DNA from: Muribaculaceae bacterium
Lineage (GTDB): Bacteria > Bacillota > Clostridia > Lachnospirales > Lachnospiraceae
Length of the DNA: 64,000 nucleotides
Assembly: GCA_023666425.1 (NCBI GenBank)
Contig: JAMPCA010000001.1
Location: forward strand, 194,216-258,215
Direction: 5' to 3'
Made by a program: the position numbers and the translations under genes. Position 1 is the stretch's first letter. Every line of letters starts with the position of its first letter. Positions 52,546 through 61,058 of this stretch are shown piece after piece. The notes under the pieces were generated by a model. The model searched no databases, had not been told where the DNA came from, and saw only the letters and a list, made by a program, of their open reading frames with translations.

Positions 52546-54213
52546 TCAAATATCGACTTCATCAATAAAATTTTGTATTATTTTCTGCAGCTGCACCACA
52601 GCCTCCCGGTCGCGGATTGCCAGCGCGGACTCATATGCCTGCAGCAATTCCCCAAGCTTCTGGCGCGTGGAGCCGATGCTCTCTGCAAATACCCGGCGCC
52701 CTCTCGCCAGAATCAACTCACTGTGTTCGTCTTTTCCCCGGCGGCTCCGGTATTTCTCCAGCTCTTTCACCTTTTCACTGATCTCCTTTTCCGAGAGACG
52801 GTTGTTTTTGCTGGTAAAAATCTTTTGACCCTCATTCTTCTCATTTTTCGCATCCACCACCAGTATTCCGTTGATATCGTAGGAAAAGGTCACTTCAATT
52901 GCCGCCTCCCCTGCACTCACCGGCTTAAGCTTAAGCTCCAGCATTCCCAGTTCAAGATTCTCATCGCAATAATATGCCTCCCCCTGATAAACTTTCAACT
53001 CCACCTTTCGCTGTCCGTCATGTACATTGGTATAGAGTCTGGTATTCGCGCTGGGAAGCACACTGTTGCGCTCAATAATCGGAGAAAAGATGAGACGGTC
53101 GCTCCCTCCATGATCCATAATGCCAATCCCCAGCGAAAACGGACAGATATCCGTCAAAAGCAGCTCCTTTAGATCCTCATTCCGCTCCTTTATTCCCGCG
53201 TATATACCCGCACCCTGGGAAACCAGCTCATCCGGAGAGCCCACAATCCTCGGTTTTCTCCCCATATAGCTGCTGAGAAAATAAGAAACCACCGGCATTT
53301 TCGAGGAGCCTCCCACCAGAATAATATCCTCGAGATCCTCTGCGTGATAACCACTGTCCTTCAAAGCCCGGACAATCGTATGCCCTATCCTCGAAAAAAG
53401 ATCCTCACAGCATTTTACCAGAACCTCATTGTTTAAAAATACACCCTTGTCCTCCCCGTTAATTTCACAGTGATACATCACGACTTCCTTCTCTGTCAGC
53501 TCCTGCTTGCTCTTTTCCGCAAGGCGCAGCAGAGTAGCCTGAAGCCCGGGAGGAAGTTCCTCATAATTCAAATTGTGGGTATCACAGAGATGTTCTACAA
53601 TCTTCCGGTCAAAATCCGCACCTCCCAGATGGTTGTCCCCGCTCACTGCCACAATCTCTATGACATTTTCAAAAATATCTACGATAGAAACATCAAGAGT
53701 TCCCCCGCCAAAGTCAAATACCAGATAAACGCCCTCTTCTTTTTCCTCCATCCTTCCTGCCAGCGCGGCGGCGGAAGGCTCATTGATCAGGCGCTCTACT
53801 TTAAGCCCTGCCAGAAGTCCGGCCTCTCTGGTAGCGGCACGCTGATTGTCATTGAAGTAAGCAGGCACGCTGATCACTGCCTCTTTGACTTCCTCGCCGA
53901 GATAGCTTTCTGCATCAGCTTTTAGCTGCTTTAATACAAAAGCCGACAGTTCCTGCGGTGAAAACTTTTGATTTCCCAGTGCAATCGTCTGCTCTGTTCC
54001 CATTTTTCGCTTGAAGGCGGCCGCCGTATCCTCCGGGTGCGTGACAAGACGCTCCTTTGCCACAGAGCCTACAAGAATCTCCTTTCCATCTATGCTCACA
54101 ACACTCGGAGTCAGGTATTCTCCCAGCGCATTGGGAATCTGTTCAATTTTTCCATTCCGGTACACAGATACTAAGCTGTTTGTCGTACCCAGATCAATTC
54201 CTATAATCGACAT
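52546..54213 (-). CDS. HscC-like Hsp70 chaperone
   Basis: 555 residues, almost the same length as E. coli HscC (556) and well below DnaK. The ATPase motifs are [55 protein letters not shown] and IILVGGSSKMPVVSYF. The substrate-binding part (LLLTDICPFSLGIGIMDHGG, YDINGILVVDAKN) is present, with a short lid ending RDREAVVQLQKIIQNFIDEV. HscC works with membrane J-proteins in E. coli; here the upstream gene encodes a membrane J-protein and overlaps it by 20 bases. GGAGGATAGCA precedes the ATG. Probably a specialised chaperone, separate from the DnaK at 13.7 kb. Confidence 0.92.
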   Translation of the reverse strand: MSIIGIDLGTTNSLVSVYRNGKIEQIPNALGEYLTPSVVSIDGKEILVGSVAKERLVTHPEDTAAAFKRKMGTEQTIALGNQKFSPQELSAFVLKQLKADAESYLGEEVKEAVISVPAYFNDNQRAATREAGLLAGLKVERLINEPSAAALAGRMEEKEEGVYLVFDFGGGTLDVSIVDIFENVIEIVAVSGDNHLGGADFDRKIVEHLCDTHNLNYEELPPGLQATLLRLAEKSKQELTEKEVVMYHCEINGEDKGVFLNNEVLVKCCEDLFSRIGHTIVRALKDSGYHAEDLEDIILVGGSSKMPVVSYFLSSYMGRKPRIVGSPDELVSQGAGIYAGIKERNEDLKELLLTDICPFSLGIGIMDHGGSDRLIFSPIIERNSVLPSANTRLYTNVHDGQRKVELKVYQGEAYYCDENLELGMLELKLKPVSAGEAAIEVTFSYDINGILVVDAKNEKNEGQKIFTSKNNRLSEKEISEKVKELEKYRSRRGKDEHSELILARGRRVFAESIGSTRQKLGELLQAYESALAIRDREAVVQLQKIIQNFIDEVDI

Positions 54214-55948
54214 TGCTATCCTCCTCCAATATGTCCATCACCATATAGCATGTGATATCGCAGCCCGGCGTTTCATATTTATAGGTAATATCGCCATCCT
54301 TACGCTCAAGGGAAAATCCGTCCTCCGTCTGTTCTACCGTAAAATTCATGCCCAGACTTTTTGCCAGACGATAGAAATCCCCTACCGTAATATAGTCTAA
54401 GGTTTCTTTGTGATACACCAGCACCTGCTCCCCGGCTTTCTGTGCCATTGTCTCCACCGACGTGCCAAAACTTGTCTGCGGAGCTTCTCTGAGTTCTGCT
54501 GCTTTCCTCTGATATTTTTTCAGCCACTCTCCATAATCTGAGGTATCGTCCACACTCCAGGGTTCAATATGAATATAATAGTCAATCATTCTCTCCTGCA
54601 GATCCTTCGCCATCGTGCCAGCTCCCGGAAGTTTTCCCGGCGTGTACAACAGAGGCTCCGGCAATCCTCCATAATCAGAGACAAAGGCAACCGGCACTGC
54701 ACAGTAATCGACACAAAAAGAAATTCCCTCAATACCGGTCAGGGCACAAACCTCGTCGCTCTGGACAAAATCCCGGAAATTATTCATATAATCTGAAATA
54801 TTATCTGAGCCCTGATAATATCCCATCAGAAGCATGTGCGTATCCCCGTCGTTCCATGGAAGCTTTGCATATCCCAGTCCACATTTTAAGCCATAAGGGT
54901 CTGCGAGTTTCTGGATATACCATGCACCGAAATCCTCCGATATGTATGTGTGGCGCCCCTTGTATGCAATGCTGGCCTGCACCTCCACAATCTCATTTTC
55001 TTCCGGAAGAAGCGCCTTGAGCGTATAGCCTCTCGTCTCGTCGTAATCCTCTTCGAAAATTGCCCCTGTCTTTTTCACATCGGCAAAATTCACGGAAGGA
55101 TAATTTTCCTGCATAAAGCTGAGTATCCTTTCACTTTCTGCCTCCGGCGTTCGCGCCATGCGGTATTTGTAGGAAATCCAGAGCGCATATGACAGCAGAC
55201 AAAAATTTACCAGTAAAAATACAACTCTTCTTCTTTTCTGCCACTTCTTTTTCTTTTCTTCTTTCTCTCTCCTCTTCTCCTGCTCTTTGACCTCCGGCCT
55301 CTTCTCATAAAAACAGAGAGGGTCTTCCAGCAGCGCATGGTACAGGCCGAGAAGCTCATCCCTATTTTCTTTTTCCTTCACATGATCTAAATCATAAAAA
55401 AGCCAGATGTCCTCTTTTAAGGATTTGCCATTTTTCGGGCAATATTTAATGACAGAGGTTAAAAGAGCAATTACCTCCGGCTCTTTTGCAATATCTGAAA
55501 AGTAAAGCGATGAAATATATTGCCGCATCTCCCATTCCGCGTGGGCGTCATTCTGATTCTCCAGATACCACTGCCACTTGCGCCGGAAAAGACCCAGTTT
55601 CCTCTGCCGTGTATGCTGCAGCTCCTGAAAAAGTTCTTCTATCTGATTTTGATTGTTTTCTTCTTTCTGTCTGCTTTCAGTCTCTTCTTCCTGTCTGCTT
55701 TCAGCTTCTTCTTCCTGTCTGCTTTCAGTCTCTTCTTCCTGATTATGCTCTACGCGAAATGTCTGCTCCATGTCATTTTGCGCATAAGACATTGCCTGCT
55801 TATATGCAGCATACACTCTCTGAAATTCCTTTGGATTTTCTTCCGGGTGGTATTTTTTTGCCGCTTTTCCATATGCCTGCCTGATCAGCCGTTTGTCTTT
55901 CGTCGGCTCAAGCTCTAAAATCTCCCAGACCTCTTTCATATTTATCAT
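54194..55948 (-). CDS. Membrane J-domain protein with HPE in place of HPD
   Basis: 584 residues. Residues 5-55 are a J domain: VWEILELEPTKDKRLIRQAY, AKKYHPEENPKEFQRVY. The loop has His34-Pro35-Glu36 instead of the HPD that stimulates Hsp70 ATPase. A Glu/Arg/Gln repeat (about 75-100), a charged helical region and a run of Lys/Arg/Glu (about 220-235) lead to a membrane helix near 240-258 (VVFLLVNFCLLSYALWISYK). The last 320 residues should be outside the cell and are not recognised (for example YTPGKLPGAGTMAKDLQERM). The protein could couple an outside event to the HscC-like Hsp70 made from the next, overlapping gene. Confidence 0.88.
   Translation of the reverse strand: MINMKEVWEILELEPTKDKRLIRQAYGKAAKKYHPEENPKEFQRVYAAYKQAMSYAQNDMEQTFRVEHNQEEETESRQEEEAESRQEEETESRQKEENNQNQIEELFQELQHTRQRKLGLFRRKWQWYLENQNDAHAEWEMRQYISSLYFSDIAKEPEVIALLTSVIKYCPKNGKSLKEDIWLFYDLDHVKEKENRDELLGLYHALLEDPLCFYEKRPEVKEQEKRREKEEKKKKWQKRRRVVFLLVNFCLLSYALWISYKYRMARTPEAESERILSFMQENYPSVNFADVKKTGAIFEEDYDETRGYTLKALLPEENEIVEVQASIAYKGRHTYISEDFGAWYIQKLADPYGLKCGLGYAKLPWNDGDTHMLLMGYYQGSDNISDYMNNFRDFVQSDEVCALTGIEGISFCVDYCAVPVAFVSDYGGLPEPLLYTPGKLPGAGTMAKDLQERMIDYYIHIEPWSVDDTSDYGEWLKKYQRKAAELREAPQTSFGTSVETMAQKAGEQVLVYHKETLDYITVGDFYRLAKSLGMNFTVEQTEDGFSLERKDGDITYKYETPGCDITCYMVMDILEEDSNVDYRN
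55661..55741 (-). repeat. 24-base in-frame tandem repeats in the J-protein
   Basis: Three near-identical 24-base units plus a partial unit encode repeats of EEETESRQ between the J domain and the rest of the protein, a polar linker. Confidence 0.85.
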
Positions 55949-56006
55949 TGACTAAACCCCCGGCTCACAAACAGCCGTTACAATTCTTCTATAATGTAAC
56001 TGCGCG

Positions 56007-56684
56007 TTATGACTCTTTTTTCGGCCTTCGCCCGCAGGACTTCTTTTCCGTACAAAAGCCGACAGCCTCACATTTTGCCACAAAATAATGTTCCACTAAA
56101 TACTTCCATTCGTCCGAATACCCGCAGAGCGCTTTCGACATATCCTGCATCAGCTCCCTATATTCCCAGTAAGCTCTCGTGCAGAGTCTCTGGTGCGACA
56201 TATCCACCAGATTCCGCAGATTTGTCCGAAGCACCACCTTGCTCTCCATTCCAAGAGGCAGCAGCATTCCCGTATCCTCCCGGGGTATGTCCAGCTTTTC
56301 CAGCTTCTGCATCGCCGCAAGTATCTCCTGCATCGCCCCTTCATAAATGTCCTTCGCTTCATCGTTTTCCCGAATTTTTGGCGGAACTATATAACCAAAA
56401 CCGCTCTCATAATCAATGTAACGGGTGGACGCCTGCAATCGGGTGGGGCTTCCCCCGATGTGGGTATAAAGTTCCCTGATCACTCTTGCGGAGTATCCGT
56501 CCAAAATCAAATAGACCTGCGGATATTCCCAAGTCCTTCCGTGTCCCGAAACCAGACAATCTATGCCTCTCTTATAATTTTTCTGTGCATCCGTTATGTC
56601 TGCCCCCCAGCAAACTCCCGCCTCCCGGCCAATCAGACTGACTGGATCTGCGGTGGTCTCCCTCTGTACAATAATCCTTCCCAT
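56007..56684 (-). CDS. ThyX-like FAD-dependent thymidylate synthase, variant signature
   Basis: 225 residues, normal ThyX length. LLPLGMESKVVLRTNLRNLV and RLCTRAYWEYRELMQDM match the second half of ThyX. The signature region, normally RHRxxSxNExSxRY, reads ELYTHIGGSPTRLQASTRYID: the STRY end is kept, while the RHR part is THI. ThyX makes dTMP from dUMP using FAD and methylene-tetrahydrofolate. With that change activity is uncertain; it may be a divergent enzyme or a relative with another role. Cysteines cluster at the C-terminus (FVAKCEAVGFCTEKKSC). GAGGAGACAAGG precedes the ATG. Confidence 0.75.
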   Translation of the reverse strand: MGRIIVQRETTADPVSLIGREAGVCWGADITDAQKNYKRGIDCLVSGHGRTWEYPQVYLILDGYSARVIRELYTHIGGSPTRLQASTRYIDYESGFGYIVPPKIRENDEAKDIYEGAMQEILAAMQKLEKLDIPREDTGMLLPLGMESKVVLRTNLRNLVDMSHQRLCTRAYWEYRELMQDMSKALCGYSDEWKYLVEHYFVAKCEAVGFCTEKKSCGRRPKKES

Positions 56685-56719
56685 CCTTGTCTCCTCTTTT
56701 CTTCTCTATCGCTTAAAAT

Positions 56720-56728
56720 ATTATAACA
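56720..56728 (-). promoter_or_regulatory. Extended -10 promoter of the ThyX-like gene
   Basis: TGTTATAAT on the minus strand, about 35 bases before the ATG; -35 box not clear. Confidence 0.5.
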
Positions 56729-56771
56729 TAAAAAGTAATTGATTCCTATGGAAGCTGTCAAAAATGTAGTA

Positions 56772-56800
56772 TTCAAATTGAGACATTAGTGATATATAAC
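56772..56800 (+). promoter_or_regulatory. Promoter of the small membrane peptide gene
   Basis: TTCAAA (56772-56777), 17-base spacer, TATAAC (56795-56800). Confidence 0.5.
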
Positions 56801-56846
56801 AAGTTATTTACCGCCCCAACGCTTTTAACAGAAAAGGGGTCTAGTA

Positions 56847-56939
56847 ATGGAGTTATTTATTCCATTTTTGATTGCTGTCATGGCAGGCGTGGTTTGCCAC
56901 CTCGTCTGCAAATGGTTAGATGACAACGGCAAGTGGTAA
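56847..56939 (+). CDS. Small hydrophobic peptide, type I toxin-like
   Basis: 30 residues: one membrane helix (MELFIPFLIAVMAGVVCHLV) and a short charged tail (CKWLDDNGKW). The helix followed by KWLD and a polar end resembles the small holin-like or type I toxin peptides common in Firmicutes. AAGGGG lies seven bases before the ATG, a promoter lies upstream and a strong terminator just downstream, so it is a self-contained unit. No antisense RNA could be confirmed, so the toxin role is inference. With it and the terminator, the gap 56685-57022 is accounted for. Confidence 0.6.
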   Translation: MELFIPFLIAVMAGVVCHLVCKWLDDNGKW

Positions 56940-56964
56940 TTAGCCAGTGCACCCAAAAGCACAA

Positions 56965-56996
56965 AAAACCCAGAGAGCTGCAACTCTCTGGGTTTT
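56965..56996. terminator. Bidirectional terminator between the small peptide and fic genes
   Basis: AAAACCCAGAGAG/CTCTCTGGGTTTT (56965-56977 with 56984-56996), six-base loop; A and T runs serve both convergent transcripts. Confidence 0.88.
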
Positions 56997-57022
56997 CGCT
57001 TGGTCTGGCATAAAGCTATTTC

Positions 57023-57751
57023 TTACATAAAATATTTACATTTTTCAAAATAAAATTGTTGCTCTCCTTCAAAAAGCTTAATCAATTTATCCTGCTTTTT
57101 TTCTTCTCTATATTCTTTTAATGATTCCAAATAATCATCTCTATTCGCATCCTCAATCACAACCGGCGCAATTTCATTCTTTAAGCATTCTCTAAAAAGA
57201 ATGAGTCTGCCAGTTCTTCCGTTTCCGTCTTGAAATGGATGAATGCTCTCATACCTTGCATGAAACTCAGCCAATACAGAAACATCTATCATTTGGTTAT
57301 TATACCACTCCATCAACAGATACATTTCCTGGGCTACATCTTCCGGTCTTGTCGTCTGGTATATACCAATCATATTAGGACGCTCTTTATAATCTCCAAT
57401 GGCATATCCATTGGCACGATCTTCAAATACGCCAGATTTCAACTCATAATGAAACTGTTTAATCAATTCTTGTGTTAATGGCTTGTCCAGAGTGTCCAGC
57501 ATCTTATTAAACATCAAGAAATGTCCATTCATTTCCTCAACATCTTTTGCTCTATAATAGTTATCTGATCTGGGCAAAGTGCCGTTATCAAACAAAGATG
57601 CCGTTTGTTCCTCAGTGAGTGTACTTCCTTCAATTTTGTTTGAATTATAAGCTAACAAACGCTGCGTAAAAGCATAAACGCCTGTTCTGTCAAACTTTTC
57701 TCTTTCCACTTTGAATCTTTCGAGAAGAAACATTAAAAACTCTTTACTCAT
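57023..57751 (-). CDS. Fic-family protein (probable AMP-transferase)
   Basis: About 242 residues. The Fic motif is complete: IHPFQDGNGRTGRLILF, catalytic His near residue 171. An inhibitory helix motif S/TxxxE(G/N) is seen early in the protein (NSNKIEGST, Glu near residue 41), so this is an autoinhibited class II Fic. DVEEMNGHFLMF is a further family block. Fic enzymes usually attach AMP to target proteins. ATG 57751 is preferred over 57781. It follows yefM-yoeB-MBL on the same strand. Confidence 0.92.
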   Translation of the reverse strand: MSKEFLMFLLERFKVEREKFDRTGVYAFTQRLLAYNSNKIEGSTLTEEQTASLFDNGTLPRSDNYYRAKDVEEMNGHFLMFNKMLDTLDKPLTQELIKQFHYELKSGVFEDRANGYAIGDYKERPNMIGIYQTTRPEDVAQEMYLLMEWYNNQMIDVSVLAEFHARYESIHPFQDGNGRTGRLILFRECLKNEIAPVVIEDANRDDYLESLKEYREEKKQDKLIKLFEGEQQFYFEKCKYFM

Positions 57752-57815
57752 TTCATTTACCTTTCCTAATTTCTGCCACAAAACTAGAAATTCATTGATT
57801 TATTCCATATTCTTC

Positions 57816-58475
57816 TCATTGTACCCATATACGGTTTTTCTTTGGCCTTCCATGTCCAAAATAAACGATTCTTTCTCCCAACTCACTAATTTTCCTTGCG
57901 CTTTCTATCATTTGATCATAGTTATGATATAGCATGGAAACCGTGGGATAAAACATATTCATCAGGGCATCTCCTACAAGTATCCCTTCTTTGCCAAAAT
58001 CAATGCCGATTGAACCATTGGTATGTCCCGGTAAACCTATAATTTTTGCATTTATTCCAAAATCCTCTAATGTATCTCCATCTTGTAAATATATTTCAGG
58101 TGTAAATACTTGTATCTTATCGTGATAAAATGATTTTTCAGAAAAAAATAGCACCAGTTTTCCCGCCAGTGTTTTTGCATATAAAGTCTGCAGCATATTA
58201 TTTTTAATCAGTTCTTCATCTTCTTTACAAATGGCAATGGGAACATTCAGTTCTTTGGAGATAGATGCCGCGTTTTGACAATGATCCATATGTGTATGTG
58301 TTAGAATAATTAATCTAATATTTGCTTCACGGCAGGCTGATAAAACTTTATCCCGGTATTTCGGTCTTGCTGTGTCCACAAGAACCGCATTTCCGTTTTC
58401 CTCTATAATATAGCAATTACCATTTCCACATCTTATACGCTGTATTTTTATCATTTCTTTGTCTAATTTAATCAT
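57816..58475 (-). CDS. Metallo-beta-lactamase-fold hydrolase
   Basis: 219 residues. ILTHTHMDHCQN contains the HxHxDH zinc motif; GLPGHTNGSIGID, LVGDALMNMFYP and VYFGHGRPK give the remaining ligands. The fold covers glyoxalase II-type hydrolases, lactonases and others; the substrate is unknown. ATG 58475 is five bases after the shortened yoeB stop codon; ATG 58454 is a possible second start. Part of an operon with the yefM-yoeB remnant and fic. Confidence 0.88.
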   Translation of the reverse strand: MIKLDKEMIKIQRIRCGNGNCYIIEENGNAVLVDTARPKYRDKVLSACREANIRLIILTHTHMDHCQNAASISKELNVPIAICKEDEELIKNNMLQTLYAKTLAGKLVLFFSEKSFYHDKIQVFTPEIYLQDGDTLEDFGINAKIIGLPGHTNGSIGIDFGKEGILVGDALMNMFYPTVSMLYHNYDQMIESARKISELGERIVYFGHGRPKKNRIWVQ

Positions 58476-58479
58476 AACC

Positions 58480-58629
58480 TTAATCGCTATAATGACCTTT
58501 GCAGGATTTTACTATAATCTGTCCATCTGATATTTCATAAACCAGGCGATTAGCTTCATCTATTCGTCTGCTATATAATCCAGTCTTTCCATATTCACTC
58601 CATCCATCTTCTGCAAAAGTGATTTTCAT
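58480..58629 (-). CDS. YoeB-family toxin with a large internal deletion
   Basis: 49 residues, read directly: MKITFAEDGWSEY followed at once by GKTGLYSRRIDEANRLVYEI, then SDGQIIVKSCKGHYSD. Normal YoeB is about 84-88 residues; the N-terminal strand and the C-terminal half align well, and about 33 residues between them, including helix 2 and the KPEPLKHN segment, are missing in frame. The Arg of the RLVY motif and the C-terminal His are kept, but the catalytic Glu46 of E. coli YoeB is in the lost part. It is probably an inactive toxin or a remnant still made with its antitoxin. The start is three bases after the yefM stop codon. Confidence 0.85.
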   Translation of the reverse strand: MKITFAEDGWSEYGKTGLYSRRIDEANRLVYEISDGQIIVKSCKGHYSD

Positions 58630-58632
58630 AGT

Positions 58633-58890
58633 TTAATTCTCCATCGACAGAAGCTCGTCCATAGTCTTCGTCACTACCTGCCCATTTTTAATTTGTTCAT
58701 CTGCCTTGTTTGATTTTTTTAAATATTCAGCATTTCTTTTTGCCTTTGCTAACTCATTGTATTCTGATTCAGATATAATAACAACATTTTTATTTTCTTG
58801 ACAAGACACTACCACTGGTTCACCCTCAAATGCCATGTCAAAATATTTTTTAATATTTTCTCTTACTTCTATCTGTTTTGTTGCAATCAT
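58633..58890 (-). CDS. yefM: YefM/Phd-family antitoxin
   Basis: 85 residues. KQIEVRENIKKYFDMAFEGE and NVVIISESEYNELAKAKRNA are YefM/Phd hallmarks (DNA-binding N-terminal domain, then a disordered C-terminal toxin-binding tail). It would repress its own operon and bind YoeB. Its partner here is internally shortened. AGAGGGGCATT precedes the ATG. Confidence 0.9.
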   Translation of the reverse strand: MIATKQIEVRENIKKYFDMAFEGEPVVVSCQENKNVVIISESEYNELAKAKRNAEYLKKSNKADEQIKNGQVVTKTMDELLSMEN

Positions 58891-58917
58891 AATGCCCCTC
58901 TTTCTATGTTAAAAACC

Positions 58918-58967
58918 GTACTACTTATTGTACTAATATTATATGTTCATTACGTTATACTAGTCAA
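58918..58967 (-). promoter_or_regulatory. yefM operon promoter with possible operator
   Basis: On the minus strand TTGACT (58962-58967), 18-base spacer, TATAAT (58938-58943). Two GTAC cores (58918-58921 and 58930-58933) are 12 bases apart downstream of the -10 box, comparable to the TGTACA cores bound by YefM in E. coli. Confidence 0.55.
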
Positions 58968-58997
58968 GTAAATTAACGTTTTCAATTTACTCTGCCC

Positions 58998-60254
58998 CTA
59001 TCCTTTACTCCTGGGGAAAGTCAGGACACTTTTAAAGGTATCCCCCTCCAGCACAATCTCAAAGCTCCCGCCAAGCATATTGGTATATGTCTCCACAATC
59101 GCAAGTCCCAGACCATTTCCCTCTGTGTTGCGGGATTGATCCCCCCGGATAAACCGCGCCTTCACTGTCTCCGGTTCAAATTCAATCGGATAGTTGGACA
59201 CATTTATTATCTCACAGACAACTCTTTTCTCCTGCATCTTTACCCTTATAAAGATGCGGGTGCCATCAAGAGAATACTTTATTGCATTCTCTACCAGATT
59301 TTGTATGATTCGATAAAGGTATGTGCTGTCTGCCTGTACCATCGTCTCTTTTTCTGGAAAATCCAGTTTCAGTATCTTTTTCTTTTCTGTTATAGATTCG
59401 TCCCAGTCTGCAAGTATCTGTTTTATAAGTCTGCTCAGATCCAGCTCTTTTATTTCCAATTTGATATTGCCGCTGGAAGCCTTGGCGAGCTCGAAGACAT
59501 TCTCTACCATTTTCTTTAGAATATCCGTTTTTCTCGAAAGCACTTCGATATATTTTTCCATTGTCTCAGAGTTTTCTTCTTTTTTCATCAGCTCAATATA
59601 GCCAATCACAGAAGTGAGCGGTGTTTTCAAATCATGGGATACATTTGTAATCAGCTCGATTTTCATTCGTTCACTCTTGACCTGCTCCTCCACAGCGGTA
59701 TGCACCCTCTCCTCTAACTCTGCCATGAGTTCTTTTTGTGTCTTATTCTGTTCTGACATTTCAAAATTTATTGTTACAAGCTCCTGCAATATTTTCAGGC
59801 AAAGTGGGAGTACAAAGCTGAAAATTGGGCCAGTCAAGAGTGCCAGTGCAATCCAGTCCATGTTGTATCTATATAATTCCCCCAATATACTATCAGAGAG
59901 ACTAAATAGAGGTCTGTATAATCTCAAGGTGCTGACACTCAGACACCGGAGAAGAAGATAGATGACAAAAAAGTAAGCTACACCTGCATAGATGCATCTT
60001 TTCTGCACTGTCTTTAGCTTTTCAACATAGACCTTTACGTCGCCTCTATATTTCTTTTCCACATACCTAAATATCCATTCTGCAAAACAGAATAGTATAT
60101 ATGCCATTCCCAGAACAAAGGTAAGATTCAATACAGGATAATTCGTATACTTATAAATTTCCAATATTACAAATACCAGAGCAATCACTGTATAAATTGC
60201 AATTACACTTACTATTATTTTTTTCTTATCAATATTTTTCCATTTTATATCCAA
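58998..60254 (-). CDS. VanS-like sensor histidine kinase
   Basis: 418 residues. Membrane helices near 13-33, 42-62, 88-108 and 133-155 precede a coiled-coil linker (EQNKTQKELMAELEERVHTA), HisKA with the phospho-His in ELITNVSHDLKTPLTSVIGY, and HATPase (NLVENAIKYSLDG, GNGLGLAIVETYTNM). It overlaps its regulator gene by 26 bases, so translation is coupled. No transporter or resistance gene is adjacent to suggest the stimulus. Confidence 0.92.
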   Translation of the reverse strand: MDIKWKNIDKKKIIVSVIAIYTVIALVFVILEIYKYTNYPVLNLTFVLGMAYILFCFAEWIFRYVEKKYRGDVKVYVEKLKTVQKRCIYAGVAYFFVIYLLLRCLSVSTLRLYRPLFSLSDSILGELYRYNMDWIALALLTGPIFSFVLPLCLKILQELVTINFEMSEQNKTQKELMAELEERVHTAVEEQVKSERMKIELITNVSHDLKTPLTSVIGYIELMKKEENSETMEKYIEVLSRKTDILKKMVENVFELAKASSGNIKLEIKELDLSRLIKQILADWDESITEKKKILKLDFPEKETMVQADSTYLYRIIQNLVENAIKYSLDGTRIFIRVKMQEKRVVCEIINVSNYPIEFEPETVKARFIRGDQSRNTEGNGLGLAIVETYTNMLGGSFEIVLEGDTFKSVLTFPRSKG

Positions 60255-60939
60255 TGCCCCACACCACCTTTAAATATTTTGGTTTTCTTGGTACTACTTC
60301 TATTTTTTCACGGATTCTGCGGATATGAACCATGACGGTATTTTCCACCATATAGTCACTGTCCTCATTCCATATCCGTTCATAAATTTCCTCTGCGGAG
60401 AAAACTCTTCCCATATTGCTCATTAACAAATATAAAATTTTGTATTCTGTAGCAGTCAAATGCTTTTCCTCACCATCTACAACAACGGTTTTATTTTCCA
60501 GCATTAGCTTGATATTTCCATTGACAATTACATTCTCCTGAACTTTCTCTTGTGTTTTTTCCTCACTCCACGCCCGGTATCTTCGAAGCAAAGCTTTCAC
60601 TCTCGCTATCAGTTCTGAGGGATTGTAAGGTTTGCTGATATAATCATCTGCTCCAGAGACTAATCCATATACTTTATCTCTGTCTTGTGTTTTTGCAGAA
60701 AGAATAATAACTGGAATATGACTCTTTTCCCGTATTTTCATCAGCGTCTCAATTCCATCAAGCTTTGGCATCATCACATCTAAAAGAATCAGATCTACAT
60801 TTTGTTGTTCCAGCCTTTCAAGCGCTTCTATTCCATTATAGGCACGGATGATTTGAAAACCTTCATATTCTAATAGCTTTGCTATAGAAAACACGATTTC
60901 TTTATCATCGTCCGCGACAAGTATTAGCTGCTGTTCCAT
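60229..60939 (-). CDS. VanR-like OmpR-family response regulator
   Basis: 236 residues. Receiver motifs ILVADDDKEIVFSIAKLLEY, LILLDVMMPKLDG (phospho-Asp) and DDYISKPYNP; winged-helix DNA-binding domain with HLTATEYKILYLLMSNMGR and YLKVVWGIGYKME. GGAAGGGAGGTAGAA precedes the ATG. First gene of the pair with the VanS-like kinase. Confidence 0.93.
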   Translation of the reverse strand: MEQQLILVADDDKEIVFSIAKLLEYEGFQIIRAYNGIEALERLEQQNVDLILLDVMMPKLDGIETLMKIREKSHIPVIILSAKTQDRDKVYGLVSGADDYISKPYNPSELIARVKALLRRYRAWSEEKTQEKVQENVIVNGNIKLMLENKTVVVDGEEKHLTATEYKILYLLMSNMGRVFSAEEIYERIWNEDSDYMVENTVMVHIRRIREKIEVVPRKPKYLKVVWGIGYKMEKY

Positions 60940-61058
60940 TTCTACCTCCCTTCCATAGCTATAATAGCATATAGAATGTATAAAATATCAGACATATTTC
61001 TTAAGATTTTCCTTATATAACCACATTTCAAAAAAAATAAAAATTGTATTTTTTAAAA

